Source of the DNA: RGIG7332 sp045580305
Lineage (GTDB): Bacteria > Bacillota > Clostridia > Oscillospirales > JAAYXM01
NCBI GenBank assembly: GCA_045580305.1
Contig: JAZNNQ010000036.1
Coordinates: 1 to 64,000, forward strand
DNA: 64,000 nucleotides
Reading direction: 5' to 3'
The notes beneath the pieces are model-generated. The model had not been told where the DNA came from, did no database searches, and saw nothing but the letters and a program-made list of their open reading frames with translations. Position 1 is the first letter of the stretch, and every line of letters starts with the position of its first letter. Below, piece by piece: positions 52,836 through 60,805 of the stretch. Made by a program: the position numbers and the translations under genes.

Positions 52836-53267
52836 ATGGCAATCAAGCAGTTAACAATTTTCCTTGAAAACAAACAGGGCACTGTTGTTTCGGTTACCGA
52901 TACACTAGCTGCAAACAACATTAATATCCGCGCTCTTTCAATCGCAGAAACCCAGGATTTCGGTATTCTCCGTCTTATTGTAAATGACGAGAAAACCGCG
53001 GTTGCAAAGCTTTCCGAGGAAGGCTTCCTCATCAAGATTACCGATGTCGTCGGTGTTAAAATCGGCGATGAACCCGGCAAGCTCTCCGCAGCACTTGGTG
53101 TTCTCACCAAAGCCGGCATCAATGTTGAGTACTTGTATGCATTTATGGCTCGTACCGAAAAGCACGCATATGTTGTTTTACGCGTAGAGGACAACGCTGC
53201 TGCTGAAAAGGTTCTTGAAGATGCAGGTTTCCACCTTATTACAGACGCTGACATCGCTAAACTTTAA
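52836..53267 (+). CDS. Tandem ACT-domain protein
   Basis: A 143-aa protein made of two ACT domains (KQLTIFLENKQGTVVSVTDTLAANNINIRAL and GVKIGDEPGKLSAALGVLTKAGINVEYLYAF). ACT pairs bind amino acids. This small protein regularly accompanies aryl-CoA ligases and may sense an aromatic amino acid to modulate the ligase. It is co-transcribed with paaK under the Phe T-box. Confidence 0.9.
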   Translation: MAIKQLTIFLENKQGTVVSVTDTLAANNINIRALSIAETQDFGILRLIVNDEKTAVAKLSEEGFLIKITDVVGVKIGDEPGKLSAALGVLTKAGINVEYLYAFMARTEKHAYVVLRVEDNAAAEKVLEDAGFHLITDADIAKL

Positions 53268-53278
53268 AGTTAAATAAA

Positions 53279-53322
53279 AAAGAAGCAGGTTTCGTATCAT
53301 TACGAAACCTGCTTCTTTTTTA
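53279..53322. terminator. Bidirectional terminator between convergent genes
   Basis: AAAGAAGCAGGTTTCGTA pairs with TACGAAACCTGCTTCTTT around ATCAT, with A and T runs on either side. It serves the ACT gene and the leftward ligase gene. Confidence 0.92.
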
Positions 53323-55611
53323 TTATTTATTTGCGTCTTTGTTTCGGATCTCAACACGGCGTACCTTACCGCTGATGGTCTTGGGAAGCTCATCAACAAA
53401 TTCCACAATTCGCGGATATTTGTACGGCGCGGTATGAGTTTTAACATATTCCTGGATTTCCTTCTTAAGCTCATCAGTGCCAACCGTGCCCTTGGTAAGA
53501 ACAATGGTGGCCTTTACGATCTGACCACGAACCTCGTCGGGAACAGGAGTGATCGCACACTCAAGAACATAGGGAAGCTCCATAATAACGCTTTCGATCT
53601 CAAACGGTCCGATGCGGTAGCCGGATGACTTGATAACATCATCAATTCGGCCTACATACCAAAGGTAGCCGTCCTCGTCCATTGTAGCCTGGTCACCGGT
53701 ATGATAATAGCCGTCGTGCCATACCTCGTTTGTCTTTTCCTCATCAAGATAGTAGCCGATAAAGAGACCGCAGGGAGCTCCGTCCTTTGTACGGATACAG
53801 ATTTCGCCGGTATCACCTGTCTTGCAGGGGTTACCGTCCGGATCGAGTACAACAACATCATATAACGGACTTGCTTTACCCATAGAACCGATTTTCGGAG
53901 TTGAACCTACAAAGTTTGCGATGGAAAGGGTTGTTTCGGTCTGACCGAAGCCTTCCATAATGGTAAGTCCGGTTGCCTTCTTAAACTGGTTGAACACCTC
54001 AGGATTAAGTGCCTCACCTGCTGTGGTTGCATATTTAATTGACGAAAGATCATATTTTGATAAATCTTCCTTAATGAAGAAGCGATACATTGTAGGCGGT
54101 GCACAGAATGTTGTGATGTTGTATTTAGCAAACATCGGAAGAATATCATCGGAATGGAAGCGGTCAAAGTCGTAAGTAAATACACCCGCCTCGCACAGCC
54201 ACTGACCGTAAAGCTTACCCCAAAGTGCCTTACCCCAACCGGTATCGGAAATGGTGAAGTGGAGGCCGTTAGGATCCACATTGTGCCAATGCTTTGCTGT
54301 GGGATAGTGTCCGAGAGCATATTTATATGAATGTGTCGCAATTCGCGGGTATCCGGTAGTACCGGAGGTGAAGAGCATAAGCATCGGATCGTTGCCACAG
54401 GGAGTGTTCTCGGTACGGGGGTAGTCTGTGCTGAAGCGCTCCATCTCAACATTAAAGTCGTTCCAGCCGTCTTTCTTACCGCCGACCAATACCTTGATCA
54501 TATCCGGGAATTCGTTTGCAGCCTTTTCTGCTTCGGCTGATACATCACCGTCTGCAGTACAAACGATAGCCTTTACCTTAGCTGCCTTATATCTGTAAGT
54601 GAAATCGTGCTCAACGAGCTGATTTGTTGCCGGAATTGCGATAGCACCGATTTTGTGGAGTGCAAGCATACAGAACCAGAACTGGAAGTGACGCTTTAAT
54701 ACCAGCATAACGGTGTCGCCTTTTTTAATGCCCAAAGACTCGAAGTAGTTTGCAGTCTTTGCAGAGTACTTTTTCATATCAGCAAATGTGAATCGACGGT
54801 CGGTCTTATCGTTTGCAACCCACATCATAGCAAGCTTATCGGGATCCTTTTCTGCAATCGCATCAACACAGTCGAATGCAAAGTTGAATTTATCGTCATT
54901 CTTGAAGGTAATGCCGTTGAATACACCCTTCTCATCATAACTGGACTCGATAAACTTATCAGCAACGGTAGTTACCGCCTCTTTTTTGCCCACCTTTGCA
55001 GTGATAAACGGCGCCTCAGGGTATTCGTCGCTGAAGTGTCCATCCTTGGGGTTAAGCACTACCGCGTGGAACTCACAACCACCCTCACTTACCGCAATCA
55101 TACCGTGAGGGATAATGCTGTTATAGAAAATGGAGTCACCCTCATTTAAAACCTCAATGTGGTTTCCTACCTGAACTTTAAGAGAGCCCTTAACGATAAC
55201 ATCAAATTCCTGACCGTTATGTGAGCTTAATTTAATGGGTTCGTTCTGCTCCTCCGCAATATAGGGGAACTTAACCAAAAACGGCTCGGCAAGTTTCTCA
55301 CTAAACTTCGGCGCTAAGTTGTTGTATACAAAGCCCTGCTTCTTGAGAATCTTCATTCCTTCGCCGCGGCGGGTTACTTCATAGGATTTAAGGGTTGAGC
55401 TTGTTCCCTCAAGAATATCAATTACCTCGACATCGCATGCTTTTGCACACTTGTAAATGAAGGTAAAGCTAAAATCGCTCTCGCCCGCTTCAAGCAGTTT
55501 GTAATCTGCGAGGGTAACACCTGTAAGACGCGCAAGTTCTTCAGGTGTGTAACCTTTTGCCTCACGCAGGCCCTTGATTCTGCCTGCAACCTCTTTCAAA
55601 TTGTAGTCCAT
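53323..55611 (-). CDS. XRE-cupin-AMP-dependent acyl-CoA ligase fusion
   Basis: A 762-aa protein. Residues 1-68 are an XRE helix-turn-helix (GRIKGLREAKGYTPEELARLTGVTLADYKLLEAG). About 90-190 is a cupin (KGSLKVQVGNHIEVLNEGDSIFYNSIIPHGM). From ~215 on is an acyl-CoA synthetase: MLMLFTSGTTGYPR (ATP loop), EGFGQTETT, YHTGDQATMDEDGYLWYVGR and GKVRR near the end with the catalytic Lys. I start at ATG 55611, 7 bases after AAAGGAG. The gene is read behind an Ile-type T-box, so a branched-chain acid such as 2-methylbutyrate is a reasonable substrate guess. The XRE-cupin part may bind DNA or sense the substrate. Confidence 0.9.
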   Translation of the reverse strand: MDYNLKEVAGRIKGLREAKGYTPEELARLTGVTLADYKLLEAGESDFSFTFIYKCAKACDVEVIDILEGTSSTLKSYEVTRRGEGMKILKKQGFVYNNLAPKFSEKLAEPFLVKFPYIAEEQNEPIKLSSHNGQEFDVIVKGSLKVQVGNHIEVLNEGDSIFYNSIIPHGMIAVSEGGCEFHAVVLNPKDGHFSDEYPEAPFITAKVGKKEAVTTVADKFIESSYDEKGVFNGITFKNDDKFNFAFDCVDAIAEKDPDKLAMMWVANDKTDRRFTFADMKKYSAKTANYFESLGIKKGDTVMLVLKRHFQFWFCMLALHKIGAIAIPATNQLVEHDFTYRYKAAKVKAIVCTADGDVSAEAEKAANEFPDMIKVLVGGKKDGWNDFNVEMERFSTDYPRTENTPCGNDPMLMLFTSGTTGYPRIATHSYKYALGHYPTAKHWHNVDPNGLHFTISDTGWGKALWGKLYGQWLCEAGVFTYDFDRFHSDDILPMFAKYNITTFCAPPTMYRFFIKEDLSKYDLSSIKYATTAGEALNPEVFNQFKKATGLTIMEGFGQTETTLSIANFVGSTPKIGSMGKASPLYDVVVLDPDGNPCKTGDTGEICIRTKDGAPCGLFIGYYLDEEKTNEVWHDGYYHTGDQATMDEDGYLWYVGRIDDVIKSSGYRIGPFEIESVIMELPYVLECAITPVPDEVRGQIVKATIVLTKGTVGTDELKKEIQEYVKTHTAPYKYPRIVEFVDELPKTISGKVRRVEIRNKDANK

Positions 55612-55649
55612 TGTTTTTGCTCCTTTCATATCCGAATTTCGGTTTTGAA

Positions 55650-55942
55650 TAAAACAAAAAAACTCGTCTCAAAGTTTTTCTTTGAGACGAGTTACTAAAC
55701 CCGCGGTACCACTCAAATTGCGAAATATACTTTCGCCACTTACCGGACTCTAACAAGTCCTTTGCTTTCACGCAGCATTACGGAAGGAGTCTACTTGCAA
55801 AAAATTTACTTTCGGTCCTCCGACTCGGAAGTGATGGGTCATTGGAAAGATCCGCCATTGCCTCGCACCACCCGGCAACTCTCTCAAGGCCTCACAATCC
55901 GACCGTCTTCGTCACAGTCGTTTTTTTGTGATATTCAAATTT
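55650..55942 (-). promoter_or_regulatory. T-box leader, specifier ATC (Ile)
   Basis: Read leftward: stem I with GAGAGAG and GGTG elements; GAAG/CTTC lower stem and GGTC/GACC upper stem leave the 3' loop CATCA, which puts the specifier at ATC (complement of 55833-55835). The antiterminator box GAGTGGTACCGCGGG is the complement of 55700-55714. The terminator AACTCGTCTCAAAG/CTTTGAGACGAGTT has a T run on the minus strand. Confidence 0.88.
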
Positions 55943-55948
55943 GTCTGT

Positions 55949-55977
55949 ATTATACTCCCGCTATTTTTACTTGTCAA
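55949..55977 (-). promoter_or_regulatory. Promoter of the Ile T-box unit
   Basis: Minus-strand TTGACA (55972-55977) and TATAAT (55949-55954) with exactly 17 bases between, a near-ideal promoter. Confidence 0.9.
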
Positions 55978-55995
55978 GAGTTTTTTAAAATTTTT

Positions 55996-57090
55996 TTAGT
56001 TAACTTTAATGCTTATAATTTCGCTGTCCGTACCTACGCGCATAGGTAGCCCCCAATAGCCAACGCCCGATGTTACAATTACATTTGGAGAATCTTCGTC
56101 CTTTCTGTAATATCCGTGGTCTACCGTGTACATAAGATCAGTTGCTATACTGAATGGAAAAATCTGCCCCTTATGTGTATGTCCGGATAGTATTAAATCA
56201 ACTTCATTTGTATATGTGTCTATATTAATCGGATTGTGGTCCATTACAACAACCGGCAAACTTTTATCGTAATCCTTTAAAAATTCCGATAGTTCCTTTC
56301 TTTTCATATTGCCGTATCCGCCGATGGGTGTGCCGTCAAGACGGCCTGCAAGCACCAAGCGATTATCTATTACAACATATTCATCATTCAGCAGAGTGAT
56401 ACCTGCCCGCTTGGCAAAATCTATCATTTTATCCAGTGTATCACCCGCGTCGTGATTGCCTAAACACATATATACGCCAAAGGTTGAGGAAATTTTCTGT
56501 ATTTCCGCAAGTGCTTTTTCAGGATCCTTAATTCCATTGAAATCAGTATCAAAAAAGTCACCCGCAATGCAAACTACATCGGGTTTTAAATCGTTTATCC
56601 TACTTACAATTTCCGCAGTTCTGCTCTCCGAGCCCTCTGCGCCCAGATGAACATCGCTTATCATAACAATGTTCATATCTGATATATCCGCTTTATCTAC
56701 CTGTATTTCATAGTATATATTATCTATCTGTCTCGCATTGTATATTCCATAGCCAACCGTTAAAATAGTAGCCGCAATTACCGCAATGCTCGCAATAAAC
56801 CAATATCTTTTCTTATCCACTTTAAATAATTTTGCCACAAGCGCAATAATTTCCGCGAGGAAAAAGAACAGCATAAGATACACGAAAGCACCCATCCAAT
56901 ATGCGGAAACCGTGTCCATAAACTGCACTCCCGCTTTACCGACACTCCATATCGTCATAAGGGTAAAAATAATAAATATTTCAAATACGATACTTGTCTT
57001 TACCTTCGCAAGTACACCGCAATGTAGTCTCCACGCTATGTAATAATCGGTTGCTCCGAGCAGTACAAGTATAATAAGAGCAATTGGCAT
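55996..57090 (-). CDS. Membrane metallophosphoesterase (YaeI-like)
   Basis: A 364-aa protein. Four hydrophobic helices fill the first ~120 residues (PIALIILVLLGATDYYIA and others). The C-terminal part is a calcineurin-like phosphoesterase with SDVHLG, GDFFDTD, LGNHD, MDHNP and SGHTHKGQ motifs. Related enzymes act on membrane lipids or on nucleotides; the substrate is unknown. I start at ATG 57090, with GAGGAG 8 bases upstream; a GTG three codons earlier is less well placed. It is a single leftward gene. Confidence 0.85.
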   Translation of the reverse strand: MPIALIILVLLGATDYYIAWRLHCGVLAKVKTSIVFEIFIIFTLMTIWSVGKAGVQFMDTVSAYWMGAFVYLMLFFFLAEIIALVAKLFKVDKKRYWFIASIAVIAATILTVGYGIYNARQIDNIYYEIQVDKADISDMNIVMISDVHLGAEGSESRTAEIVSRINDLKPDVVCIAGDFFDTDFNGIKDPEKALAEIQKISSTFGVYMCLGNHDAGDTLDKMIDFAKRAGITLLNDEYVVIDNRLVLAGRLDGTPIGGYGNMKRKELSEFLKDYDKSLPVVVMDHNPINIDTYTNEVDLILSGHTHKGQIFPFSIATDLMYTVDHGYYRKDEDSPNVIVTSGVGYWGLPMRVGTDSEIISIKVN

Positions 57091-57153
57091 ATATCTCACT
57101 CCTCATTTATATTATATCTTGTTTTTTTACATTTGTAAATTAACTAAAACCAA

Positions 57154-57181
57154 TTGACATTTAAGTCCTAAGTGTTATAAT
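57154..57181 (+). promoter_or_regulatory. Promoter of the zinc-ribbon/SPFH unit
   Basis: TTGACA (57154-57159) and TATAAT (57176-57181) with 16 bases between. Confidence 0.78.
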
Positions 57182-57232
57182 TTAATGTAGTATGTTTTCT
57201 TTTTTTGACAATATTTTTAGGGGGTAAAAACC

Positions 57233-58525
57233 ATGGCTATGAAAGCAATGCGCTGTCCGCAGTGCGGTTCCGAACTTGAGCTTGACGATACCAAGGAATT
57301 TGGCTTCTGCTCCAGCTGCGGAACAAAAATTATGTTACACGAAAAGGTAGAGATGAAGCACACCGGTTCTGTTCAGTTTAAAATGGACAATTCCGACCAG
57401 GGTCACAACAGAATTACTTTAGGTAACCGTGCATACTCTGCCGGAAATTATAGCGAAGCTTACGATTATTTTACAAAGGGTCTTGAGGATGTTCCCAATG
57501 ACTTCTATGCGCTCTACCGCAAAGGTATTTCCGCGGCTTGCCTCGGTTCTGAGGACAATCTCCGTTTAGGCGAGCTTCAGTCAGGCCTTATCGCTGCTCG
57601 CGAGGTTTTAGATAATACTTATGGCGCTGCTGAAGAAGGCTCTCCCGAGTTTACACATTACTGTGAAATGGCGTCTCAATTTGACAGCGATCTTGAGGAT
57701 GTTTGTCTTGCTCAGCTTCAGGTCAGTGATGAGTATTATTCCAAGCTTGCAAATTTAGACAATGCTAATCATCAGGCCGCTTGCTGGTGCGAATCCGCGG
57801 TTCTTTTTGATATTATTTCCACCTTTATTATCAGTGAAGATGTTAAAGAAAATGTCTTAAACCAGAGTATCCAGCGTCTGGATTTCTGGCTTGGTCTTGA
57901 AAACAAGGGCTCTATCTCCTACTACACCCACACAACTACCGACAAGAACGGTAAAGCTACCGATCATTACAGTGCATTCCATATGGGCGACACCCGCAAG
58001 GAGCGCATTATGAAGTGCCGTGCAGCAATGGCTGACCGTTATAACAACCTTTCTTCCCGTCTTGAGCGTGAGCGTGAGATGAACGACGCTCTTAGTGGTC
58101 TTCGGGCAGAAAGCGATCAGTTAAAATCCATTCTGGATGGCGCACAGGAAAAATACGACGATGCAAAGGCTGCATTCTGGAATGCTAACCCCGAGTATGC
58201 TGCACAGCGTGATAAGCAGAAAAATCTCACCTGGATTGCCGTCGGTGTCGGTGGCCTGCTCTTCATTGTGGGCATTATCCTTAAGATCTGTGATCTTTCG
58301 ACCATCTATCCGATTTTAGGTACTGCATCTCTCGTTGGTTCCTTCTTCATCCGTAATTCTATCGCAAAGAATCTCCTTGCAAAGCTTGAGGACCAGGTAT
58401 TCCCCGGCGATGTAAAGGCTCTCGGTACCGCTTTGGAGACCGCGAAAAAGAACTGGTTTGATAAAGAAAGTGAGCGCAGAAATAAGCAGAGCGAGCTTTC
58501 AGCATTTGAATCCAGCAAAAAGTAA
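57233..58525 (+). CDS. Zinc-ribbon TPR membrane protein
   Basis: A 430-aa protein. A zinc ribbon (CPQCG...CSSCG, residues 8-34) is at the N-terminus. TPR-like repeats follow (LGNRAYSAGNYSEAYDYFTKGLEDVP, then YALYRKGISAACLG). A coiled coil runs at about 270-320. A hydrophobic hairpin (WIAVGVGGLLFIVGIILKI and YPILGTASLVGSFFI) precedes a second coiled coil. It is the first gene of a three-gene unit with the SPFH protein and resembles in style the scaffold proteins of the ubiquitin-like operon. Function unknown. Confidence 0.8.
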   Translation: MAMKAMRCPQCGSELELDDTKEFGFCSSCGTKIMLHEKVEMKHTGSVQFKMDNSDQGHNRITLGNRAYSAGNYSEAYDYFTKGLEDVPNDFYALYRKGISAACLGSEDNLRLGELQSGLIAAREVLDNTYGAAEEGSPEFTHYCEMASQFDSDLEDVCLAQLQVSDEYYSKLANLDNANHQAACWCESAVLFDIISTFIISEDVKENVLNQSIQRLDFWLGLENKGSISYYTHTTTDKNGKATDHYSAFHMGDTRKERIMKCRAAMADRYNNLSSRLEREREMNDALSGLRAESDQLKSILDGAQEKYDDAKAAFWNANPEYAAQRDKQKNLTWIAVGVGGLLFIVGIILKICDLSTIYPILGTASLVGSFFIRNSIAKNLLAKLEDQVFPGDVKALGTALETAKKNWFDKESERRNKQSELSAFESSKK

Positions 58526-58542
58526 TTAGGAGGTCAGATGTA

Positions 58543-59676
58543 ATGGCTATTTTTGATGTAATCAAATACGAGGGCGATAATGATGTCTTGGTGTGGAAAG
58601 CCCCCCAGGAAGATTTCAATACCAAAACCCAGCTTATCGTACACGAATCTCAGGAAGCGATCTTCTTTAAAGACGGCCAGGCTCTTGACTTATTTGGCCC
58701 GGGCCGCCACACATTAAATACTCAGAGCATTCCCCTTTTAAGCAAGCTTATCAACCTGCCCTTTGGCGGTGAAAGCCCATTCCACAGTGAGGTCTACTTT
58801 ATTAATAAGACCCACTCTATGGACATTCGTTGGGGCACCAGCAACCACATTCCGATTCAGGATCCGGTATATGGTGTAATTTTGCCCATCGGTGCTAATG
58901 GTCAGTTTGCTGTTCAGGTTGAGGACAGCCGCAAACTTTTAATAAAGCTTGTTGGCACAATTCCCGAGTTTACTCAGGTAGAGCTTGTTAAGTACTTCCG
59001 CGGTCTTCTTATGACCAACATCAAGGATTTCATCGCTAAGAAGATGACTCACGATAAGCTCACATTCCTTGAGATTCACGCTAATCTTAAGGCTCTTTCC
59101 GAAGGTATTGGTGCTGATCTTCAGGCCGTATTTGCGGATTATGGTATCAAGCTTGTTAACTTCTTTGTTTCCTCTGTTATCGTTCCCGAGGACGACCCCT
59201 CATACAAGCAGCTTCGTGACGCTCTTGCTCGCAAGGCTGAGATGGGCGTTTTAGGCTATACATACCAGCAGCAGAGAACCTTCGATGTGCTTGAAGGCGC
59301 TGCTAAAAACGAAGGTGGCGGTTCTCAGGTTATGGGCGCAGGCCTTGGTCTTGGTATGGGCGTTAACTTAGGTAACATTATGGGCCAGGCAATGGGTCAG
59401 AACATTAATACCGGTGATGCTCCTGCCGCAACCGTTCCTTGTGTCCGTTGCGGTGCACAGCTTAAGTCCGGCGCTCGCTTCTGTCATGAATGCGGTGCCG
59501 AGCAGGTTGCTCCCGCTCCCGCTACCGTTGTATGTCCCTCCTGCAAGGCGAATGTTCCCGCCGGCAAGTTCTGCGTAGCTTGCGGTGCGGCGTTAAGCAG
59601 AAACTGTCCCGACTGCGGTACCGCTGTTCCCAGCGGAAACTTCTGCCCGAATTGCGGCAAGAAATTGGGGGTATAG
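58543..59676 (+). CDS. SPFH/band-7 protein with C-terminal zinc ribbons (YdjI-like)
   Basis: A 377-aa protein. About residues 30-240 form an SPFH domain of the bacterial YdjI type (SQEAIFFKDGQALDLFGPGRHTLNT; RWGTSNHIPIQDPVYGVILPIGANGQF). A Gly/Met-rich linker then leads to three zinc ribbons (CVRCG...CHECG, CPSCK...CVACG, CPDCG...CPNCG). SPFH proteins build membrane-associated ring scaffolds. It lies in one unit with the zinc-ribbon TPR protein and a small membrane protein. Confidence 0.9.
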   Translation: MAIFDVIKYEGDNDVLVWKAPQEDFNTKTQLIVHESQEAIFFKDGQALDLFGPGRHTLNTQSIPLLSKLINLPFGGESPFHSEVYFINKTHSMDIRWGTSNHIPIQDPVYGVILPIGANGQFAVQVEDSRKLLIKLVGTIPEFTQVELVKYFRGLLMTNIKDFIAKKMTHDKLTFLEIHANLKALSEGIGADLQAVFADYGIKLVNFFVSSVIVPEDDPSYKQLRDALARKAEMGVLGYTYQQQRTFDVLEGAAKNEGGGSQVMGAGLGLGMGVNLGNIMGQAMGQNINTGDAPAATVPCVRCGAQLKSGARFCHECGAEQVAPAPATVVCPSCKANVPAGKFCVACGAALSRNCPDCGTAVPSGNFCPNCGKKLGV

Positions 59677-59679
59677 AAA

Positions 59680-60384
59680 ATGAATAAAGGTTCAAAATAT
59701 CTTTTACTTTCCTGTATTGTGGCCTTCGTTGCCGCATCTGCAATTGCTTTCATCTTAGTTGAAGAGAAAAATGCTCAGTTCTGGATATCATATGTAATGG
59801 GAACTCTGGCTTTGGGCGCTGTGTTTGCAGGTGGTTTCTTCACCTCCAAGGATACAGACACCCCCTCCTCTTACAGCTTTACAGCTATTTCCGGTGCATA
59901 TCTTGTTGCTGTAGTTCTTGCAATTATCATCGGTCATGCACTTAGCTTCTCCGTTGGTCTTTATATTGCGGTGCATATCGCGCTCCTCGCAATTTTTGTA
60001 ATCGTCGGTATCGCTACACACGGTGGCGACTCATACATTAAAAATCAGGGCGCTGAGACCCGCCGTCAGGTTATCAAGGCTAAGATGGATACCGAGCGTG
60101 TAGTTGCTTTAGTTTCCGCTATTTCCGACTTACCAGCCGATGTTCAAACTGACGCTAAGACTGCACTTTCTGAAGTTGAGGATAAACTCCGTTATTCCGA
60201 CCCGATGCAGAGCGAAGAGACTATGCAGCAGGCGCTCGAGGTTGAAACCGCACTTGATACTCTTGAATTTGCATTCGATGAATTATCTGCCGGCAGAGGC
60301 AGCATTGCTGAGCTTCAGCAGGCGGCTAAGATTGCTATCAGAAAGATCGACGCTTATAATCGCGCAAAAATGATAAGTAAATAA
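59680..60384 (+). CDS. Membrane protein with helical cytoplasmic tail
   Basis: A 234-aa protein with four hydrophobic helices in the first ~125 residues (YLLLSCIVAFVAASAIAFILV to LLAIFVIVGIATHGG), then a ~105-residue helical tail (ETRRQVIKAKMDTERVVALVSAISDLP...). No family was recognised. It starts three bases after the SPFH stop, behind GGGGG, and is the last gene of that unit, so it is a likely membrane partner of the SPFH protein. Confidence 0.78.
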   Translation: MNKGSKYLLLSCIVAFVAASAIAFILVEEKNAQFWISYVMGTLALGAVFAGGFFTSKDTDTPSSYSFTAISGAYLVAVVLAIIIGHALSFSVGLYIAVHIALLAIFVIVGIATHGGDSYIKNQGAETRRQVIKAKMDTERVVALVSAISDLPADVQTDAKTALSEVEDKLRYSDPMQSEETMQQALEVETALDTLEFAFDELSAGRGSIAELQQAAKIAIRKIDAYNRAKMISK

Positions 60385-60386
60385 CC

Positions 60387-60417
60387 AAAAAGCAGGTGGT
60401 TTCGCCACCTGCTTTCT
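60387..60417 (+). terminator. Terminator of the zinc-ribbon/SPFH unit
   Basis: AAAGCAGGTGG pairs with CCACCTGCTTT around a TTTCG loop. Confidence 0.85.
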
Positions 60418-60441
60418 TATTTAATTTTTTTAAAAAAACTC

Positions 60442-60470
60442 TTGACAACAACAATAAAAGGCTGTAGAAT
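60442..60470 (+). promoter_or_regulatory. Promoter of the Leu T-box unit
   Basis: TTGACA (60442-60447) and TAGAAT (60465-60470), spacer 17 bases. Confidence 0.82.
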
Positions 60471-60476
60471 ATGTAG

Positions 60477-60751
60477 TAATTAAATGCGGTGAAGATATTA
60501 AGCTTCAGGATAAAACCTTTCTCAGAGAGTCGTCGGCTGCTGTAAGACGATAGAGGTTCCTAAGGCTGTCTCGTATCGGAGCAGAGCTTGTGAAAAGTTA
60601 CAGTAATGAGCTACGGGGGTGCCCGTCACAGCACAGAGGCTTGCTTGAGCCTTGCAGAGAGGTCGTTATTCAACGGCAACACGGGTGGTACCGTGGTCAA
60701 TTTATGTAATTGATCATCCCGCGAAAGCTATATGCTTTTGCGGGATTTTTT
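60477..60751 (+). promoter_or_regulatory. T-box leader, specifier CTC (Leu)
   Basis: CAGAGAG and the apical GTCGTC/GACGAT hairpin mark stem I. GATA/TATC and AGCTT/AGGCT leave a 3' loop GTCTCG, giving specifier CTC at 60570-60572. The antiterminator box is ACGGGTGGTACCGTGG (60681-60696). The terminator ATCCCGC/GCGGGAT with TTTTT ends at 60751. Confidence 0.92.
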
Positions 60752-60805
60752 ATTTTCCCACTTTGCTTAAATCAAGTGCAATCTATAAAGAGGAGTGTAT
60801 CCACT

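Noticed and set aside
53907..54452. 181-codon minus-strand frame within the XRE-cupin-ligase gene
   Set aside because: Out-of-frame shadow of a clear acyl-CoA ligase.
60710..60805. N-terminal extension of the LeuA-like protein
   Set aside because: The frame is open but falls in the T-box terminator and its T run; the ATG at 60806 has a strong ribosome site.
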